Assembly: GCA_007378985.1 (NCBI GenBank)
Contig: VMHB01000003.1
Location: forward strand, 92,283 to 146,911
From: Parcubacteria group bacterium Greene0714_7
GTDB lineage: Bacteria; Patescibacteriota; Minisyncoccia; Phycocordibacterales; Phycocordibacteraceae
Direction of reading: 5' to 3'
Length of the DNA: 54,629 nt
A model generated the notes under the pieces. That model saw only the letters and a list, made by a program, of their open reading frames with translations. It did no database searches and had not been told where the DNA came from. A program made the position numbers and the translations under genes. Shown here in pieces: positions 14,688 to 21,911 of this stretch; position 1 is the first letter of the stretch; the number at the start of each line of letters is the position of its first letter.

Positions 14688-15601
14688 TAAAACCACTTCT
14701 TAATCTTAAAGTAGATGAAAAAGACTGCAGTAAGGACGACCATGGCTCCCGTGATGATCCAGAAACCGTTAGGGGATCCGACGATGGGTGTGTGTTCAGT
14801 GTTCATCCCGAACACTGCTGCTACCACGGAAAGCGGAAAGGTGATGAATGCCATGATAGTAAGATTTTTTGTGATTTCGTTTTGGCGTGTGGTCAAGAGG
14901 GAGTCGTTTGTTTTTCGAAGTTCGGTGACGATATCCATCATGGCAAGTGCTCGTTGGTGCGCACGGTAGTGAAATGCAGATACTCCACGGAGATATTCGG
15001 TGAAATGTTCACCGAATAAGGTCGTAGTCGCTTGTTCTAGAGAAGCAAGAACCTCAGCATGCATGGAGAGTGTGCGTTTTTGATCAATAAGTTCACGAGT
15101 GACACGCGATATTGCTAAGACCATGTCTTTCTCACGTCCTGAGAATATTGCCGTTTCAATTGCAGTTACAGAATCTTCAAGGGAATCTAACTCGTATTCC
15201 ACTTCTTGGTAGAGTCGTTGTGTAAGTTCCAAAAGTACATGCCCACTGTGGAATTTTCCTGTCGTGCGCTTAAGAAGCATCGCGGCTTCAAATGATCGAG
15301 CAAAATCAACAAGAGCATCAATGGTGTCATAGTGCACCGTAATGATGAAGTGTTTGCCGATAACGAAATCGACCTCCTGACTTTCTTGTGCATTATGAGT
15401 GTGTCTTCGTGCTGGGAAATGAAGAAGTGTATAGACAATCTCAGGATATAAATCTACACGGGGCTTTATTGTTGGTGCCAACAATTCTTGTCGGAGTAAA
15501 AGTCCAAGGTTAAATTCTTGCCCGACCTCAGCAATTTCATCAGCGGTTGGATTTTCTATGTCTATCCAAATTATGCCCTCGTATTCGTAGCGGTTTATCA
15601 T
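14687..15601 (-). CDS. corA: CorA-type magnesium/cobalt channel
   Basis: The 304 residues have a long cytoplasmic alpha/beta and helical funnel domain (residues 1-240). Two C-terminal membrane helices (about 245-265 and 279-300) follow. The hallmark GMN sequence sits in FGMNTEHTPIVG between them. CorA channels let Mg2+ into the cell down the membrane potential. The C-terminal YFKIKKWF is the usual basic cytoplasmic tail. It is transcribed alone from a leaderless promoter and separated from dnaB by a family A repeat pair. Confidence 0.93.
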   Translation of the reverse strand: MINRYEYEGIIWIDIENPTADEIAEVGQEFNLGLLLRQELLAPTIKPRVDLYPEIVYTLLHFPARRHTHNAQESQEVDFVIGKHFIITVHYDTIDALVDFARSFEAAMLLKRTTGKFHSGHVLLELTQRLYQEVEYELDSLEDSVTAIETAIFSGREKDMVLAISRVTRELIDQKRTLSMHAEVLASLEQATTTLFGEHFTEYLRGVSAFHYRAHQRALAMMDIVTELRKTNDSLLTTRQNEITKNLTIMAFITFPLSVVAAVFGMNTEHTPIVGSPNGFWIITGAMVVLTAVFFIYFKIKKWF

Positions 15602-15607
15602 CAGAAC

Positions 15608-15616
15608 AGTATACCA
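15608..15616 (-). promoter_or_regulatory. Extended -10 promoter of corA
   Basis: On the minus strand TGG-TATACT ends seven bases before the corA ATG. Confidence 0.65.
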
Positions 15617-15619
15617 GCA

Positions 15620-15706
15620 GGGGTTAGTGTTTAGTGGTCAGCGTTTAGGGGAAAAATTTTAGAGATTCACAATTCTAAACGCTATTCCCTAAACCCTAAA
15701 CGCTTC
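15620..15706. repeat. Family B telomere-like array, inverted pair
   Basis: GGTTAGTGTTTAGTGGTC plus AGCGTTTAGGG on the left face TAAACGCTATTCCCTAAACC and ACGCTT on the right around AATTTT. It lies between the divergent corA and S41 promoters. Confidence 0.75.
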
Positions 15707-15710
15707 TCTG

Positions 15711-15719
15711 TGGCATAAT
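15711..15719 (+). promoter_or_regulatory. Extended -10 promoter of the S41 protease gene
   Basis: TGG-CATAAT ends nine bases before ATG 15728. Confidence 0.6.
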
Positions 15720-15727
15720 AGGAAACA

Positions 15728-16942
15728 ATGAAAGACAATTCTAAAATTGGACTTCGCACTGCACTGATAGCGGTAGTACTTGTTGCCATTATTGCCTTCT
15801 TTGTTGGTACAGAAGCTGGAGGAATGGTTCCTTGGACAACTCAGGCACGTGGCGCTACAGACTATTCAAAGGCGGATCTACAGCCATTATTTAAGGCGTG
15901 GGAACTACTTGATCAAAATTTTACTCCATCCACCACTACGGCAACGAGCACTGATGAAGATAGGTTGTGGGGAATGATAGAAGGCCTCGCTTCTTCTTAT
16001 GGTGATCCTTATACAACCTTTTTCCCTCCAAAAGAGAAAAAACTTTTTGATAGCCAAGTTCAAGGTGATTTTGGTGGTGTTGGGATGGAGTTAGGTCTTA
16101 AAGAGGGAATCCTTACCGTAGTAGCGCCACTTGAAGGTACGCCTGCATCAAAGGCTGGAATGAGGAGTGGGGATATCATTCTAAAAATTGAAGGTAAAGA
16201 TACTGTAGGCATATCTGTTGATGATGCAGTCAGTGTTATTCGAGGAGAAATTGGTACGCCGGTCACTATCACAGTGATTCGTGGCAAAGATGCTCCGTTT
16301 GATGTAACGCTAGTTCGAGCCACTATCAATCTCCCAACCATTAAGACAACGTCGCGACCTGATGGCGTGTTTGTAATCCGCCTTTTTACATTCAATGCAA
16401 ATGCTCCCGAGAAGTTCCGTCAGGCTATCCGTGAGTTTGCTGATTCAGGTTCCAATAAAATGATTATTGACCTTCGTGGTAACCCTGGTGGTTACTTGGA
16501 GGTGGCCGTTGACATTGCTAGTTGGTTTTTGCCAGTAGGGAAAGTAATAGTTACCGAAGATTTTGGTTCTAAGCAGGCTCCTGATGTTAGTCGAAGTCGT
16601 GGATATGATGTTTTTTCTGACAAGGTAAAATTTGCGATTCTAATTGATGAAGGTTCCGCTTCTGCGTCAGAGATTCTGGCGGGGGCACTCCGTGATCATG
16701 GCAAGGCAACTCTTATTGGTGGAAAATCATTCGGTAAAGGGTCGGTACAGCAACTTTTTAATGTAACCGCAGATACTTCATTAAAAATAACTATTGCTCG
16801 CTGGCTAACCCCTAATGGAGTCTCTATTTCTCATGAAGGTATAGTTCCTGATATTGAAGTGGCAGTTACTGAGGAAGATATAGATGCAAAGCGTGACCCT
16901 CAACTAGAAAGGGCTGCGGAGTTTTTGATTACAGGAAAGTGA
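15728..16942 (+). CDS. C-terminal processing protease, S41 (CtpA/Prc type)
   Basis: The 404-residue protein has an N-terminal membrane anchor (9-32). The N-terminal helper region contains SYGDPYTTFFPP, a PDZ domain runs from GDFGGVGMELGL to about residue 195, and the S41 core shows the catalytic pair: Ser in DEGSASASEILAGAL and Lys in GGKSFGKGSVQ. Such proteases work outside the membrane, trimming C-termini and controlling cell-wall hydrolases. The window encodes several such hydrolases (M23, S11, SLT), a plausible but unproven link. The gene is monocistronic, followed by palindrome P2. Confidence 0.93.
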   Translation: MKDNSKIGLRTALIAVVLVAIIAFFVGTEAGGMVPWTTQARGATDYSKADLQPLFKAWELLDQNFTPSTTTATSTDEDRLWGMIEGLASSYGDPYTTFFPPKEKKLFDSQVQGDFGGVGMELGLKEGILTVVAPLEGTPASKAGMRSGDIILKIEGKDTVGISVDDAVSVIRGEIGTPVTITVIRGKDAPFDVTLVRATINLPTIKTTSRPDGVFVIRLFTFNANAPEKFRQAIREFADSGSNKMIIDLRGNPGGYLEVAVDIASWFLPVGKVIVTEDFGSKQAPDVSRSRGYDVFSDKVKFAILIDEGSASASEILAGALRDHGKATLIGGKSFGKGSVQQLFNVTADTSLKITIARWLTPNGVSISHEGIVPDIEVAVTEEDIDAKRDPQLERAAEFLITGK

Positions 16943-16944
16943 GA

Positions 16945-17111
16945 GAAGGTTCTAGGTGCTAGCTTCTAGGTTTTAGATGCTGGTTTTCAGCCCCTCTAAA
17001 TCAAATGAAGATAAAAAAGATCTGTATAGTTTAATCTAACGACCGTTAGATTAAACTATACAGGTAAGAACAAAGAAAACTGGCACCTGACAGCTGAAAC
17101 CTGTAAACTGT
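16945..17111. repeat. Family A array enclosing palindrome P2
   Basis: GGTTCTAGGTGCTAGCTTC at 16949 and ACTGGCACCTGACAGC at 17080 are inverted relatives. They flank TAAATCAAAT and the 42-base palindrome at 17022-17063. Confidence 0.7.
17022..17063. repeat. Palindrome P2 (20-bp arms)
   Basis: Arms CTG-TATAGTTTAATCTAACG and complement, centre AC. Compared with P1 one internal A-T pair is flipped in both arms, keeping perfect pairing. Confidence 0.9.
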
Positions 17112-17116
17112 TGCAT

Positions 17117-17503
17117 ATGAAAGTCATAATGCTCGCCGATGTTAAGAAAGTAGGTCAACGAGGAACTCTGATTACTGTGGCTGATGGCTACGCTCAGAAT
17201 GTCTTGATTCCAAAGAAGTTGGCTTTACCTGCTACAGCTGAGAATATCCGTAGTTTTGAAAAACGAAATCAGAGCGCAAAAGATAAAGTGGCTATGGATA
17301 CCACCTTAGCTAAAAAGGCACTTGCTGAGATTGATGGAAAAGTGCTTGAAATTCAGGCTAAAGCAAATGACAAGGGGACACTCTTTGAGTCTATTCATGC
17401 AAAACAAGTTGCCCAAGCTATTTTGAAGCAATTTAAGATGTCAGTGCCTGAAGATTCAATTTTGATTGTCGATGGCCCAATAAAAAAGCTCGGCTCCAAT
17501 TAA
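17117..17503 (+). CDS. rplI: Ribosomal protein L9, shortened
   Basis: The 128 residues start at ATG 17117, where the family start MKVIMLADVKKVGQRGTL aligns; the earlier TTG is spurious. The rRNA-binding N-domain is complete (VADGYAQNVLIPKKLA). The connecting helix runs to about residue 77 and the C-domain follows, but the protein stops at GPIKKLGSN. The usual final strand pair after LG, roughly 18-20 residues, is missing. L9 is variable or absent in several Patescibacteria, so loss of part of it is in line with that trend. A perfect palindromic terminator starts at its stop. Confidence 0.93.
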   Translation: MKVIMLADVKKVGQRGTLITVADGYAQNVLIPKKLALPATAENIRSFEKRNQSAKDKVAMDTTLAKKALAEIDGKVLEIQAKANDKGTLFESIHAKQVAQAILKQFKMSVPEDSILIVDGPIKKLGSN

Positions 17504-17530
17504 AAAACTCCGCACATGTGCGGAGTTTTT
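17503..17530. terminator. Bidirectional terminator between rplI and rpmA
   Basis: AAAAACTCCGCACA and its exact complement form a 14-base stem with A-run and T-run ends, serving both converging ribosomal genes. Confidence 0.92.
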
Positions 17531-17553
17531 GTTTAACGATGCGGAACGGATGC

Positions 17554-17826
17554 TTATTTTACGTCAACAACATTTCGCTTGATGGTTGAACCGTCAAATT
17601 TTGTTTTTCGAGCAAGGCGGAAAGAGACAGTGCCTTCCTCAACTGCGTAGAGTGTGTGGTCTTTACCTACCTCAACATTCTTTCCTGGCATGAATTTTGT
17701 ACCGCGCTGACGGATGATGATTGAACCTTTCTTTGCCTTCTGACCCTCATAGAGCTTAACGCCCAAGTATTGCGGATTGGAATCGGTAAGATTTTTAGCG
17801 GAGCCGGCTGCTTTTTTTGTTGCCAT
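17554..17826 (-). CDS. rpmA: Ribosomal protein L27
   Basis: The 90 residues match L27: the flexible N-terminus [20 protein letters not shown] that reaches the peptidyl-transferase centre, then [20 protein letters not shown] and [15 protein letters not shown]. The N-terminal segment normally written GS-x-NGRDS is altered here (GSAKNLTDS), a common variation in Patescibacteria. No Firmicutes-type cleavable extension is present. It is not adjacent to rplU, unlike in most bacteria. Its ATG directly follows the conserved leader hairpin. Confidence 0.96.
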   Translation of the reverse strand: MATKKAAGSAKNLTDSNPQYLGVKLYEGQKAKKGSIIIRQRGTKFMPGKNVEVGKDHTLYAVEEGTVSFRLARKTKFDGSTIKRNVVDVK

Positions 17827-17994
17827 GTTAGAAGTTCTTAGCGAGTATCGAGCTTAGAAATTCTTACACCCTGTTAAATCCAGCTTGGACTTAGATGTAT
17901 AGAAAACCGCTCATTGCGTACTCTATACTATAGAATATAACTGTTTTCAGGGAAAATTTCAAGCTGGCTGGCTTTGAGCCAGATTTAACAGGGT
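17827..17994. promoter_or_regulatory. Divergent structured leader region, rpmA and 18015 genes
   Basis: On the minus strand a hairpin (17867-17827, arms GTAAGAATTTCTAAGC and GCTAAGAACTTCTAAC) ends on the base before the rpmA ATG. An exact 13-base inverted repeat (ACCCTGTTAAATC 17868-17880; GATTTAACAGGGT 17982-17994) encloses CAGCTTG/CAAGCTG, a TGGCT/AGCCA hairpin and AT-rich promoter-like DNA (TATACTATAG). Both diverging transcripts would carry GATTTAACAGGGT near their 5' ends. Confidence 0.6.
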
Positions 17995-18014
17995 ATAACT
18001 GAAATCTACTCAAT

Positions 18015-18419
18015 ATGTTTCGTGATTTCATTAATAAAATCAAGGCCCTAGGGGCGAGAGTACGGGAAAACACACTAATTGTTATCGTTATTGTGTTAGT
18101 TGCCCTGTTGGCTTTTGGGCTTGGGAGATTGTCTGTTTTCTACGGAGAAAAAGGTCAATTTAAGGTGATCTATCCAAATGGTCAAAGTGCTTCAGCTCTC
18201 ACTGGATTCTTGGGTGTTGGTGGTATTAGAGAGGAAATTACCTTACCGCCACTACCCCAGGTTGCGGGCTATTTTGTAGCGTCGAAAATAGGAAGTACTT
18301 ATTTTTTCCCATGGTGCCCGCTTGCGGTAAAGATTTCTTCAACGGACAGAATTTATTTCAGCAGTAGGGTTTCCGCTGAGGGTGCCGGCTACCACGCTGG
18401 CCGTTGTAATGGGATGTGA
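18015..18419 (+). CDS. Membrane-anchored protein with Ada-like metal-binding tail
   Basis: The protein has 134 residues. A membrane helix (about 21-41) follows a basic cytoplasmic start; the C-terminal 45 residues read VASKIGSTYFFPWCPLA, then IYFSSRVSAEGAGYHAGRC. This resembles the small Cys-containing domain seen in Ada-type and nuclease-associated zinc modules (pattern SK-x-YHxxxC ... F-x-S-xxEAxxxGYxPCxxC), though one of the Cys and the His are replaced here. Metal binding is therefore doubtful. It shares its upstream region with rpmA. Function unknown. Confidence 0.6.
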   Translation: MFRDFINKIKALGARVRENTLIVIVIVLVALLAFGLGRLSVFYGEKGQFKVIYPNGQSASALTGFLGVGGIREEITLPPLPQVAGYFVASKIGSTYFFPWCPLAVKISSTDRIYFSSRVSAEGAGYHAGRCNGM

Positions 18420-18420
18420 A

Positions 18421-18538
18421 GAAGGTTCTAGGTGCTAGCTTCTAGGTTCTAGCTTTCAATTTTTCAAATTAAGTCAAATATAAAAATTAAAAATGGCTGT
18501 ATAGTATAATTTAACGATCGTTAAATTATACTATACAG
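18421..18538. repeat. Family A array followed by palindrome P3
   Basis: GGTTCTAGGTGCTAGCTTC starts at 18424. AAATTAAGTCAAAT precedes the perfect 42-base palindrome at 18497-18538 (arms CTG-TATAGTATAATTTAACGA). Relative to P1 a C-G pair has become T-A in both arms. Confidence 0.85.
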
Positions 18539-18610
18539 GTCTTAGGGCGTGTGTACTCTTAATTTTGAGTGAGAAGATATCTACATACTGGCTCTCGTTT
18601 TATTGTACAT

Positions 18611-18652
18611 TTACCTCTAAACCCTATACCCTAAACACTGGCCCCTAACTAA
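18611..18652. repeat. Family B telomere-like array
   Basis: CTCTAAACCCTATACCCTAA and similar words fill the 40 bases before the exonuclease ATG. Confidence 0.65.
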
Positions 18653-18653
18653 A

Positions 18654-19253
18654 ATGATCGCTCTAGATATTGAATGCTCAGGCACAGAGCCTCATAAAAA
18701 TTCCATCCTCTCAATTGGGGGAGTCGATGTTGCTACTCCTGCTAATCGTTTTTATGGCGAGTGTAGAGTGTGGGACGGAGCTCATATTAATGAAGAAGCA
18801 CTTGGGGTTAATGGTTTTTCACACGCACAAGCCATTGATCTTTCAAAGAAAAGCGAAATAGAGCTGGTGCAAGATTTTATTTCATGGACACTTGCTGTCC
18901 ATGATCGAACTTTTGTAGGACAAAACCCATCTTTTGATAGAGATTTCTTGATTGCCGCTTGCGAGAGGGGAGGTATTAATTTTCCTTTTGCGCACCGAAC
19001 GATTGATACCCACACTCTTACTTACATGCATATGGTGGAACGAGGAATTGCGCCTCCGTTTGATGAGGAGAAACATCACACAAAATTGACTCTAGACACC
19101 GCTCTTAAATATGTAGGTATTCCAGAAGAGCCGAAGCCTCATAATGCTCTCACTGGCGCCCTTTCGCACGCCGAAGTTGCTTCACGGATCCTCTATGGCA
19201 AGCCACTTTTGCCAGAATTTTCCCCCTACCCCATCCCTTGGCTGTCCCAATAA
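18654..19253 (+). CDS. DEDD-type 3'-5' exonuclease-like protein
   Basis: The 199 residues form an RNase T/DnaQ-like fold: ExoI motif MIALDIECSG with the Asp and Glu, ExoII region FVGQNPSFDRDFL with Asp, and ExoIII region PHNALTGALSHAEV. In DEDDh enzymes the last motif reads H-x-A-x-x-D; here the Asp is Gly. I believe this HNALxGA form recurs in Patescibacteria relatives, so it may be a subfamily with another metal ligand rather than a dead enzyme. Probable substrate is single-stranded DNA or RNA. Confidence 0.8.
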   Translation: MIALDIECSGTEPHKNSILSIGGVDVATPANRFYGECRVWDGAHINEEALGVNGFSHAQAIDLSKKSEIELVQDFISWTLAVHDRTFVGQNPSFDRDFLIAACERGGINFPFAHRTIDTHTLTYMHMVERGIAPPFDEEKHHTKLTLDTALKYVGIPEEPKPHNALTGALSHAEVASRILYGKPLLPEFSPYPIPWLSQ

Positions 19254-19265
19254 GTTTTCTTTTAA

Positions 19266-19312
19266 CTTTGTCCTAAACCCTAAACGCTATCCACTAACCC
19301 CTAACCACTAAT
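19266..19312. repeat. Family B telomere-like array
   Basis: CCTAAACCCTAAACGC, then CACTAACCCCTAACCAC, between the exonuclease stop and the next promoter. Confidence 0.7.
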
Positions 19313-19318
19313 TCAGGT

Positions 19319-19324
19319 TACACT
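19319..19324 (+). promoter_or_regulatory. -10 promoter of the LOG-type gene
   Basis: TACACT ends seven bases before ATG 19331; no TG extension. It directly follows a family B array. Confidence 0.5.
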
Positions 19325-19330
19325 CTAACC

Positions 19331-20056
19331 ATGTCTGATCCGCAAAGAAAATACCGAATAGTAAATCCTCCTGGCGAACATCGCATGGAAGGGGATTTTC
19401 GTGTCTGTGACCCTGAAAAAACTGACCACACTAAAGACATGGAGTCGTGGCGTATTTTCAAGATAATGGGTGAATTGATTGATGGATTCTCCATGCTCCG
19501 CAAATACCGTCTGGCTGCGACCTTCTTTGGTTCAGCTCGTTCTCATATGAATCCAAAGATATATGAAGATGCGCGACTGCTTGCGGAGAAGCTCGCTAAA
19601 TCAGGGTTTGTGGTTATTACAGGTGGTGCAGGAGGTGTGATGGAGTCTGCAAGTAAGGGAGCATTTGAAGCGGGAGGGCAATCTGTAGGGCTTAATATCA
19701 AACTTCCAACTGAACAGCATGTTAATCCCTACCTCACCGACACAGCCCTCTTTAATTATTTCTTCACTCGGAAAGTGATGCTTTCCTTTGCCTCTGAGGT
19801 ATATATCTACTTCCCGGGCGGTTTTGGGACTATGGATGAGTTGTTCGAGATTTTGACCTTAGTTCAAACTAACAAAATCAAGCGGATTCCTATAATTCTC
19901 TACAATAGGGAATACTGGACACCACTCCTCAACTTCTTTAAAGAACACCTCCTCGTTAAGTATCAGACCATCAACAAGGAAGATTTAGACCTTTTTGTGG
20001 TGGCTGACACTCCTGAAGAGGCTCATCAGGCAATTTTGACTCTGGTTAAATGCTGA
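19331..20056 (+). CDS. LOG-family (TIGR00730-like) nucleotide phosphoribohydrolase
   Basis: The 241-residue Rossmann-like protein carries the family signatures: the nucleotide-binding turn ITGGAGGVMESASKGAFEAGG and the catalytic PGGFGTMDELFE. The Arg/Glu pair of the LOG active site is expected within these motifs. LOG proteins hydrolyse nucleoside 5'-monophosphates to base and ribose phosphate; in plants this activates cytokinins, in bacteria the role is often nucleotide salvage (PpnN-like). It appears monocistronic and leaderless. Biological substrate unproven. Confidence 0.88.
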   Translation: MSDPQRKYRIVNPPGEHRMEGDFRVCDPEKTDHTKDMESWRIFKIMGELIDGFSMLRKYRLAATFFGSARSHMNPKIYEDARLLAEKLAKSGFVVITGGAGGVMESASKGAFEAGGQSVGLNIKLPTEQHVNPYLTDTALFNYFFTRKVMLSFASEVYIYFPGGFGTMDELFEILTLVQTNKIKRIPIILYNREYWTPLLNFFKEHLLVKYQTINKEDLDLFVVADTPEEAHQAILTLVKC

Positions 20057-20084
20057 AATAAGCCACTAGCCACTCGGGTTTAGG

Positions 20085-20304
20085 GTTTAGGCGACGCCTC
20101 GTCGGTTCCGTAGGGAACAAGCCTCATCGTTTTCGCGGGAGGGTTCAACGTCGAAAATATCTTAAAAACCTCTATTTCCTCATCAGCATTTCTATGGCTC
20201 TGTAGAGCCGTAGAAGAGTGTTTTTTGGTTCCGCAAGCCTTGACACCAAAAGTTCCCAGTGCTAGCGTAGTGAGGTAGTCGGCTTTCGGGCCGGCTTTTT
20301 TAGT
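20085..20304 (+). ncRNA. Candidate structured RNA with terminator
   Basis: Successive hairpins: CGACG/CGTCG (20092-20104), GTTCC/GGAAC (20105-20118), GGCTCT/AGAGCC (20196-20209), TTTTGGT/ACCAAAA (20223-20251) and a terminator at 20278-20301. No protein frame covers it. It does not show motifs I know for tmRNA, RNase P RNA, SRP RNA or 6S RNA. The 5' end and promoter are unknown. It could also be a 3' untranslated tail of the LOG gene. Confidence 0.35.
20278..20301 (+). terminator. Intrinsic terminator
   Basis: GTCGGC / GCCGGC stem (one G-T pair), loop TTTCGG, then TTTTTT. Confidence 0.75.
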
Positions 20305-20391
20305 ACCCCAATTTCGATTATTACGAAGGGGGACTCAAAGCAGGTTTACATCATCACTAACGGCCCCTATGGGCCAAAATCATTAAATCGT

Positions 20392-20823
20392 ATGTTCTTA
20401 CCAATTATGCTATTGCTAGCAAGCGTTGCCATGTCTACGCCCACAGCACTTTCTACGACCACAAACCCAGAAGGTCCAAAGGTGGAAACCTTAGGACAGT
20501 ATGTGAAGCAGTACTACGCTGATACGCCTATTTTGGCCGATATAGCATGGTGTGAGTCCAGAATTCGTCATGTCGATAAAGAGGGCGATATATTGCGTGG
20601 CGTCGTCAATCCTAAGGATATAGGGGTGATGCAAATTAATACCAAGTATCATGAAGAGCAAGCAGAGGCTATGAATCTCGACTTGCACACCCTTGACGGT
20701 AACCTTGCCTACGCTAAGCGTTTGTATGAGAAAGAGGGTACGAAGCCTTGGGCATCTTCTAAAGCTTGTTGGGGACCCCTCTCAAAGAAATCAACAGAAG
20801 GAGCTACGCTGGCTCAAAAATAA
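20392..20823 (+). CDS. Lytic transglycosylase-like (SLT) protein
   Basis: The 143 residues open with a hydrophobic signal-like segment (1-20). The compact SLT fold follows: ILADIAWCESRIRH with the catalytic Glu in CES, then DIGVMQINTKYH, then AYAKRLYEKEGTKPWASSKACW. Two Cys may form a disulfide. Such enzymes cut the glycan strand of peptidoglycan between MurNAc and GlcNAc. The domain is minimal, with no binding modules. It may be a small secreted remodelling enzyme or, given its size, a pilus- or phage-associated muramidase. Confidence 0.78.
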   Translation: MFLPIMLLLASVAMSTPTALSTTTNPEGPKVETLGQYVKQYYADTPILADIAWCESRIRHVDKEGDILRGVVNPKDIGVMQINTKYHEEQAEAMNLDLHTLDGNLAYAKRLYEKEGTKPWASSKACWGPLSKKSTEGATLAQK

Positions 20824-20850
20824 AGTTTTTCAATACAGAATTGATTACTC

Positions 20851-20874
20851 AATATCCGCCCTTAGGCGGGTATT
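20851..20874 (+). terminator. Hairpin between transglycosylase and protease genes
   Basis: AATATCCGCC pairs with GGCGGGTATT (G-T pairs tolerated). It overlaps the -35 box of the next promoter by a base or two. Confidence 0.5.
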
Positions 20875-20901
20875 GACATATACATCAATCTAAGGTACAA
20901 T
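20873..20901 (+). promoter_or_regulatory. Consensus sigma-70 promoter of the protease gene
   Basis: TTGACA, 17-base spacer, TACAAT. The -10 ends 11 bases before ATG 20912 and swallows an in-frame ATG at 20900, so 20912 is the start. Confidence 0.8.
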
Positions 20902-20911
20902 GCAAAGAATT

Positions 20912-21850
20912 ATGAATGAAGCACATACAGAAAAGACTCCATTGGAGCGTACTGTCGAGCGTGTGGCACACTCGGTAGTTAGTGTGAAGGTTTTTAAAGA
21001 AGTTAAAGGGTCAGTGCATCCAAAGAATCCCGAACGAACACAGGAGTCTCACTGGGTTCCAACAGCTGAAGGGAGTGGCTTTTTTGTATCAAAGGATGGA
21101 ATGATTGTGACTAATAGGCATGTCGTTTCAGGTGGTAGCCAAGATGAGGCTCTGGTGGTGCAATTGGATTCAAAGAAAAAACTAACGGCAGAAGTTTTTT
21201 ATATAGACCCCGTGCGTGACTTTGCACTCTTGAAAGTTGCAGGAACTAAACATGAGCCACTTACCATTGGGGATTCAGATAAGGTAAAGAGAGGAGCAAC
21301 AATTACAATTGCTGGGAACCCTCTTGGTGTAGGAGGAAGTTTTTCTCAAGGGACTGTTACTTCAGTACCTGATGGCCATGAACAATTCGCCTTCAGAACA
21401 GATGCTGACATTCGTTCAGGAAGTTCTGGTGGGGTTATGCTTAATGCAAAAGATGAAGTCATAGGTATCAATACCTTTGCAAACCTCGATCAGACAGGTT
21501 CTATTGGTGGTGCTATTCCCATTAATGAGGTTAAAGTGATTATTGAACATCCTCGTGTTTTTCAGGGAATACAAGCACTCTTCCAAGAAATACGCATAGA
21601 GCGTGAAGCAGAAGAACCAATCTCGCTCGAGACAGCATTCGGTTTTGCTTTGCAAGGTCTGGAGATAATTTTCAAACAAGAGCTTTCGTCTCAGGGACGA
21701 GAAGTGTCAATGAAAGAAATTATGGCTGATGTAGCGGTTCAGTATTATTTTTCCGAGATGTTGAAGTCTGCTCGTTCATCTAAGTATCAAGAAGCATTAG
21801 AGAAGAAATTTGGAGTTTCGTTTTCTTCTACGCCAGCTTCAAAAAAGTAA
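20912..21850 (+). CDS. Trypsin-like serine protease (HtrA-like, no PDZ)
   Basis: The 312 residues have the chymotrypsin-fold triad: His in IVTNRHVVSGG, Asp in YIDPVRDFALLKV, Ser in DIRSGSSGGVML. The surrounding GSGFFVSKDG and TIAGNPLG are HtrA/DegP-like. No signal peptide or membrane helix precedes the domain, so it would be cytoplasmic, and there is no PDZ domain. The last 110 residues are helical and unassigned. A cytoplasmic HtrA-like protease might act in protein quality control or stress; this is inference. Confidence 0.87.
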   Translation: MNEAHTEKTPLERTVERVAHSVVSVKVFKEVKGSVHPKNPERTQESHWVPTAEGSGFFVSKDGMIVTNRHVVSGGSQDEALVVQLDSKKKLTAEVFYIDPVRDFALLKVAGTKHEPLTIGDSDKVKRGATITIAGNPLGVGGSFSQGTVTSVPDGHEQFAFRTDADIRSGSSGGVMLNAKDEVIGINTFANLDQTGSIGGAIPINEVKVIIEHPRVFQGIQALFQEIRIEREAEEPISLETAFGFALQGLEIIFKQELSSQGREVSMKEIMADVAVQYYFSEMLKSARSSKYQEALEKKFGVSFSSTPASKK

Positions 21851-21870
21851 ATTGTGGAATAGGAAGTATT

Positions 21871-21900
21871 AAAAAACCTCCCCGAATGGGGAGGTTTTTT
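21871..21900. terminator. Bidirectional terminator
   Basis: AAAAAACCTCCCC / GGGGAGGTTTTTT around GAAT, between the convergent protease and DoxX genes. Confidence 0.92.
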
Positions 21901-21911
21901 AATAAAAGCAT

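Larger units (their letters stand above)
20057..20391. other. 335-base gene-free region
   Basis: It starts with a family B array (20060-20091, with GGGTTTAGGGTTTAGG), continues with a chain of hairpins ending in an intrinsic terminator (see the ncRNA candidate), and ends with a GGCCC/GGGCC hairpin (20362-20375) before the transglycosylase gene. I found no plausible protein-coding frame in it. Confidence 0.7.

Noticed and set aside
20057-20391. tmRNA, RNase P RNA or SRP RNA in the gene-free gap
   Set aside because: No tRNA-like ends with GGTTCGA, no GAGGAAAGTCC-type element and no SRP tetraloop helix were found.
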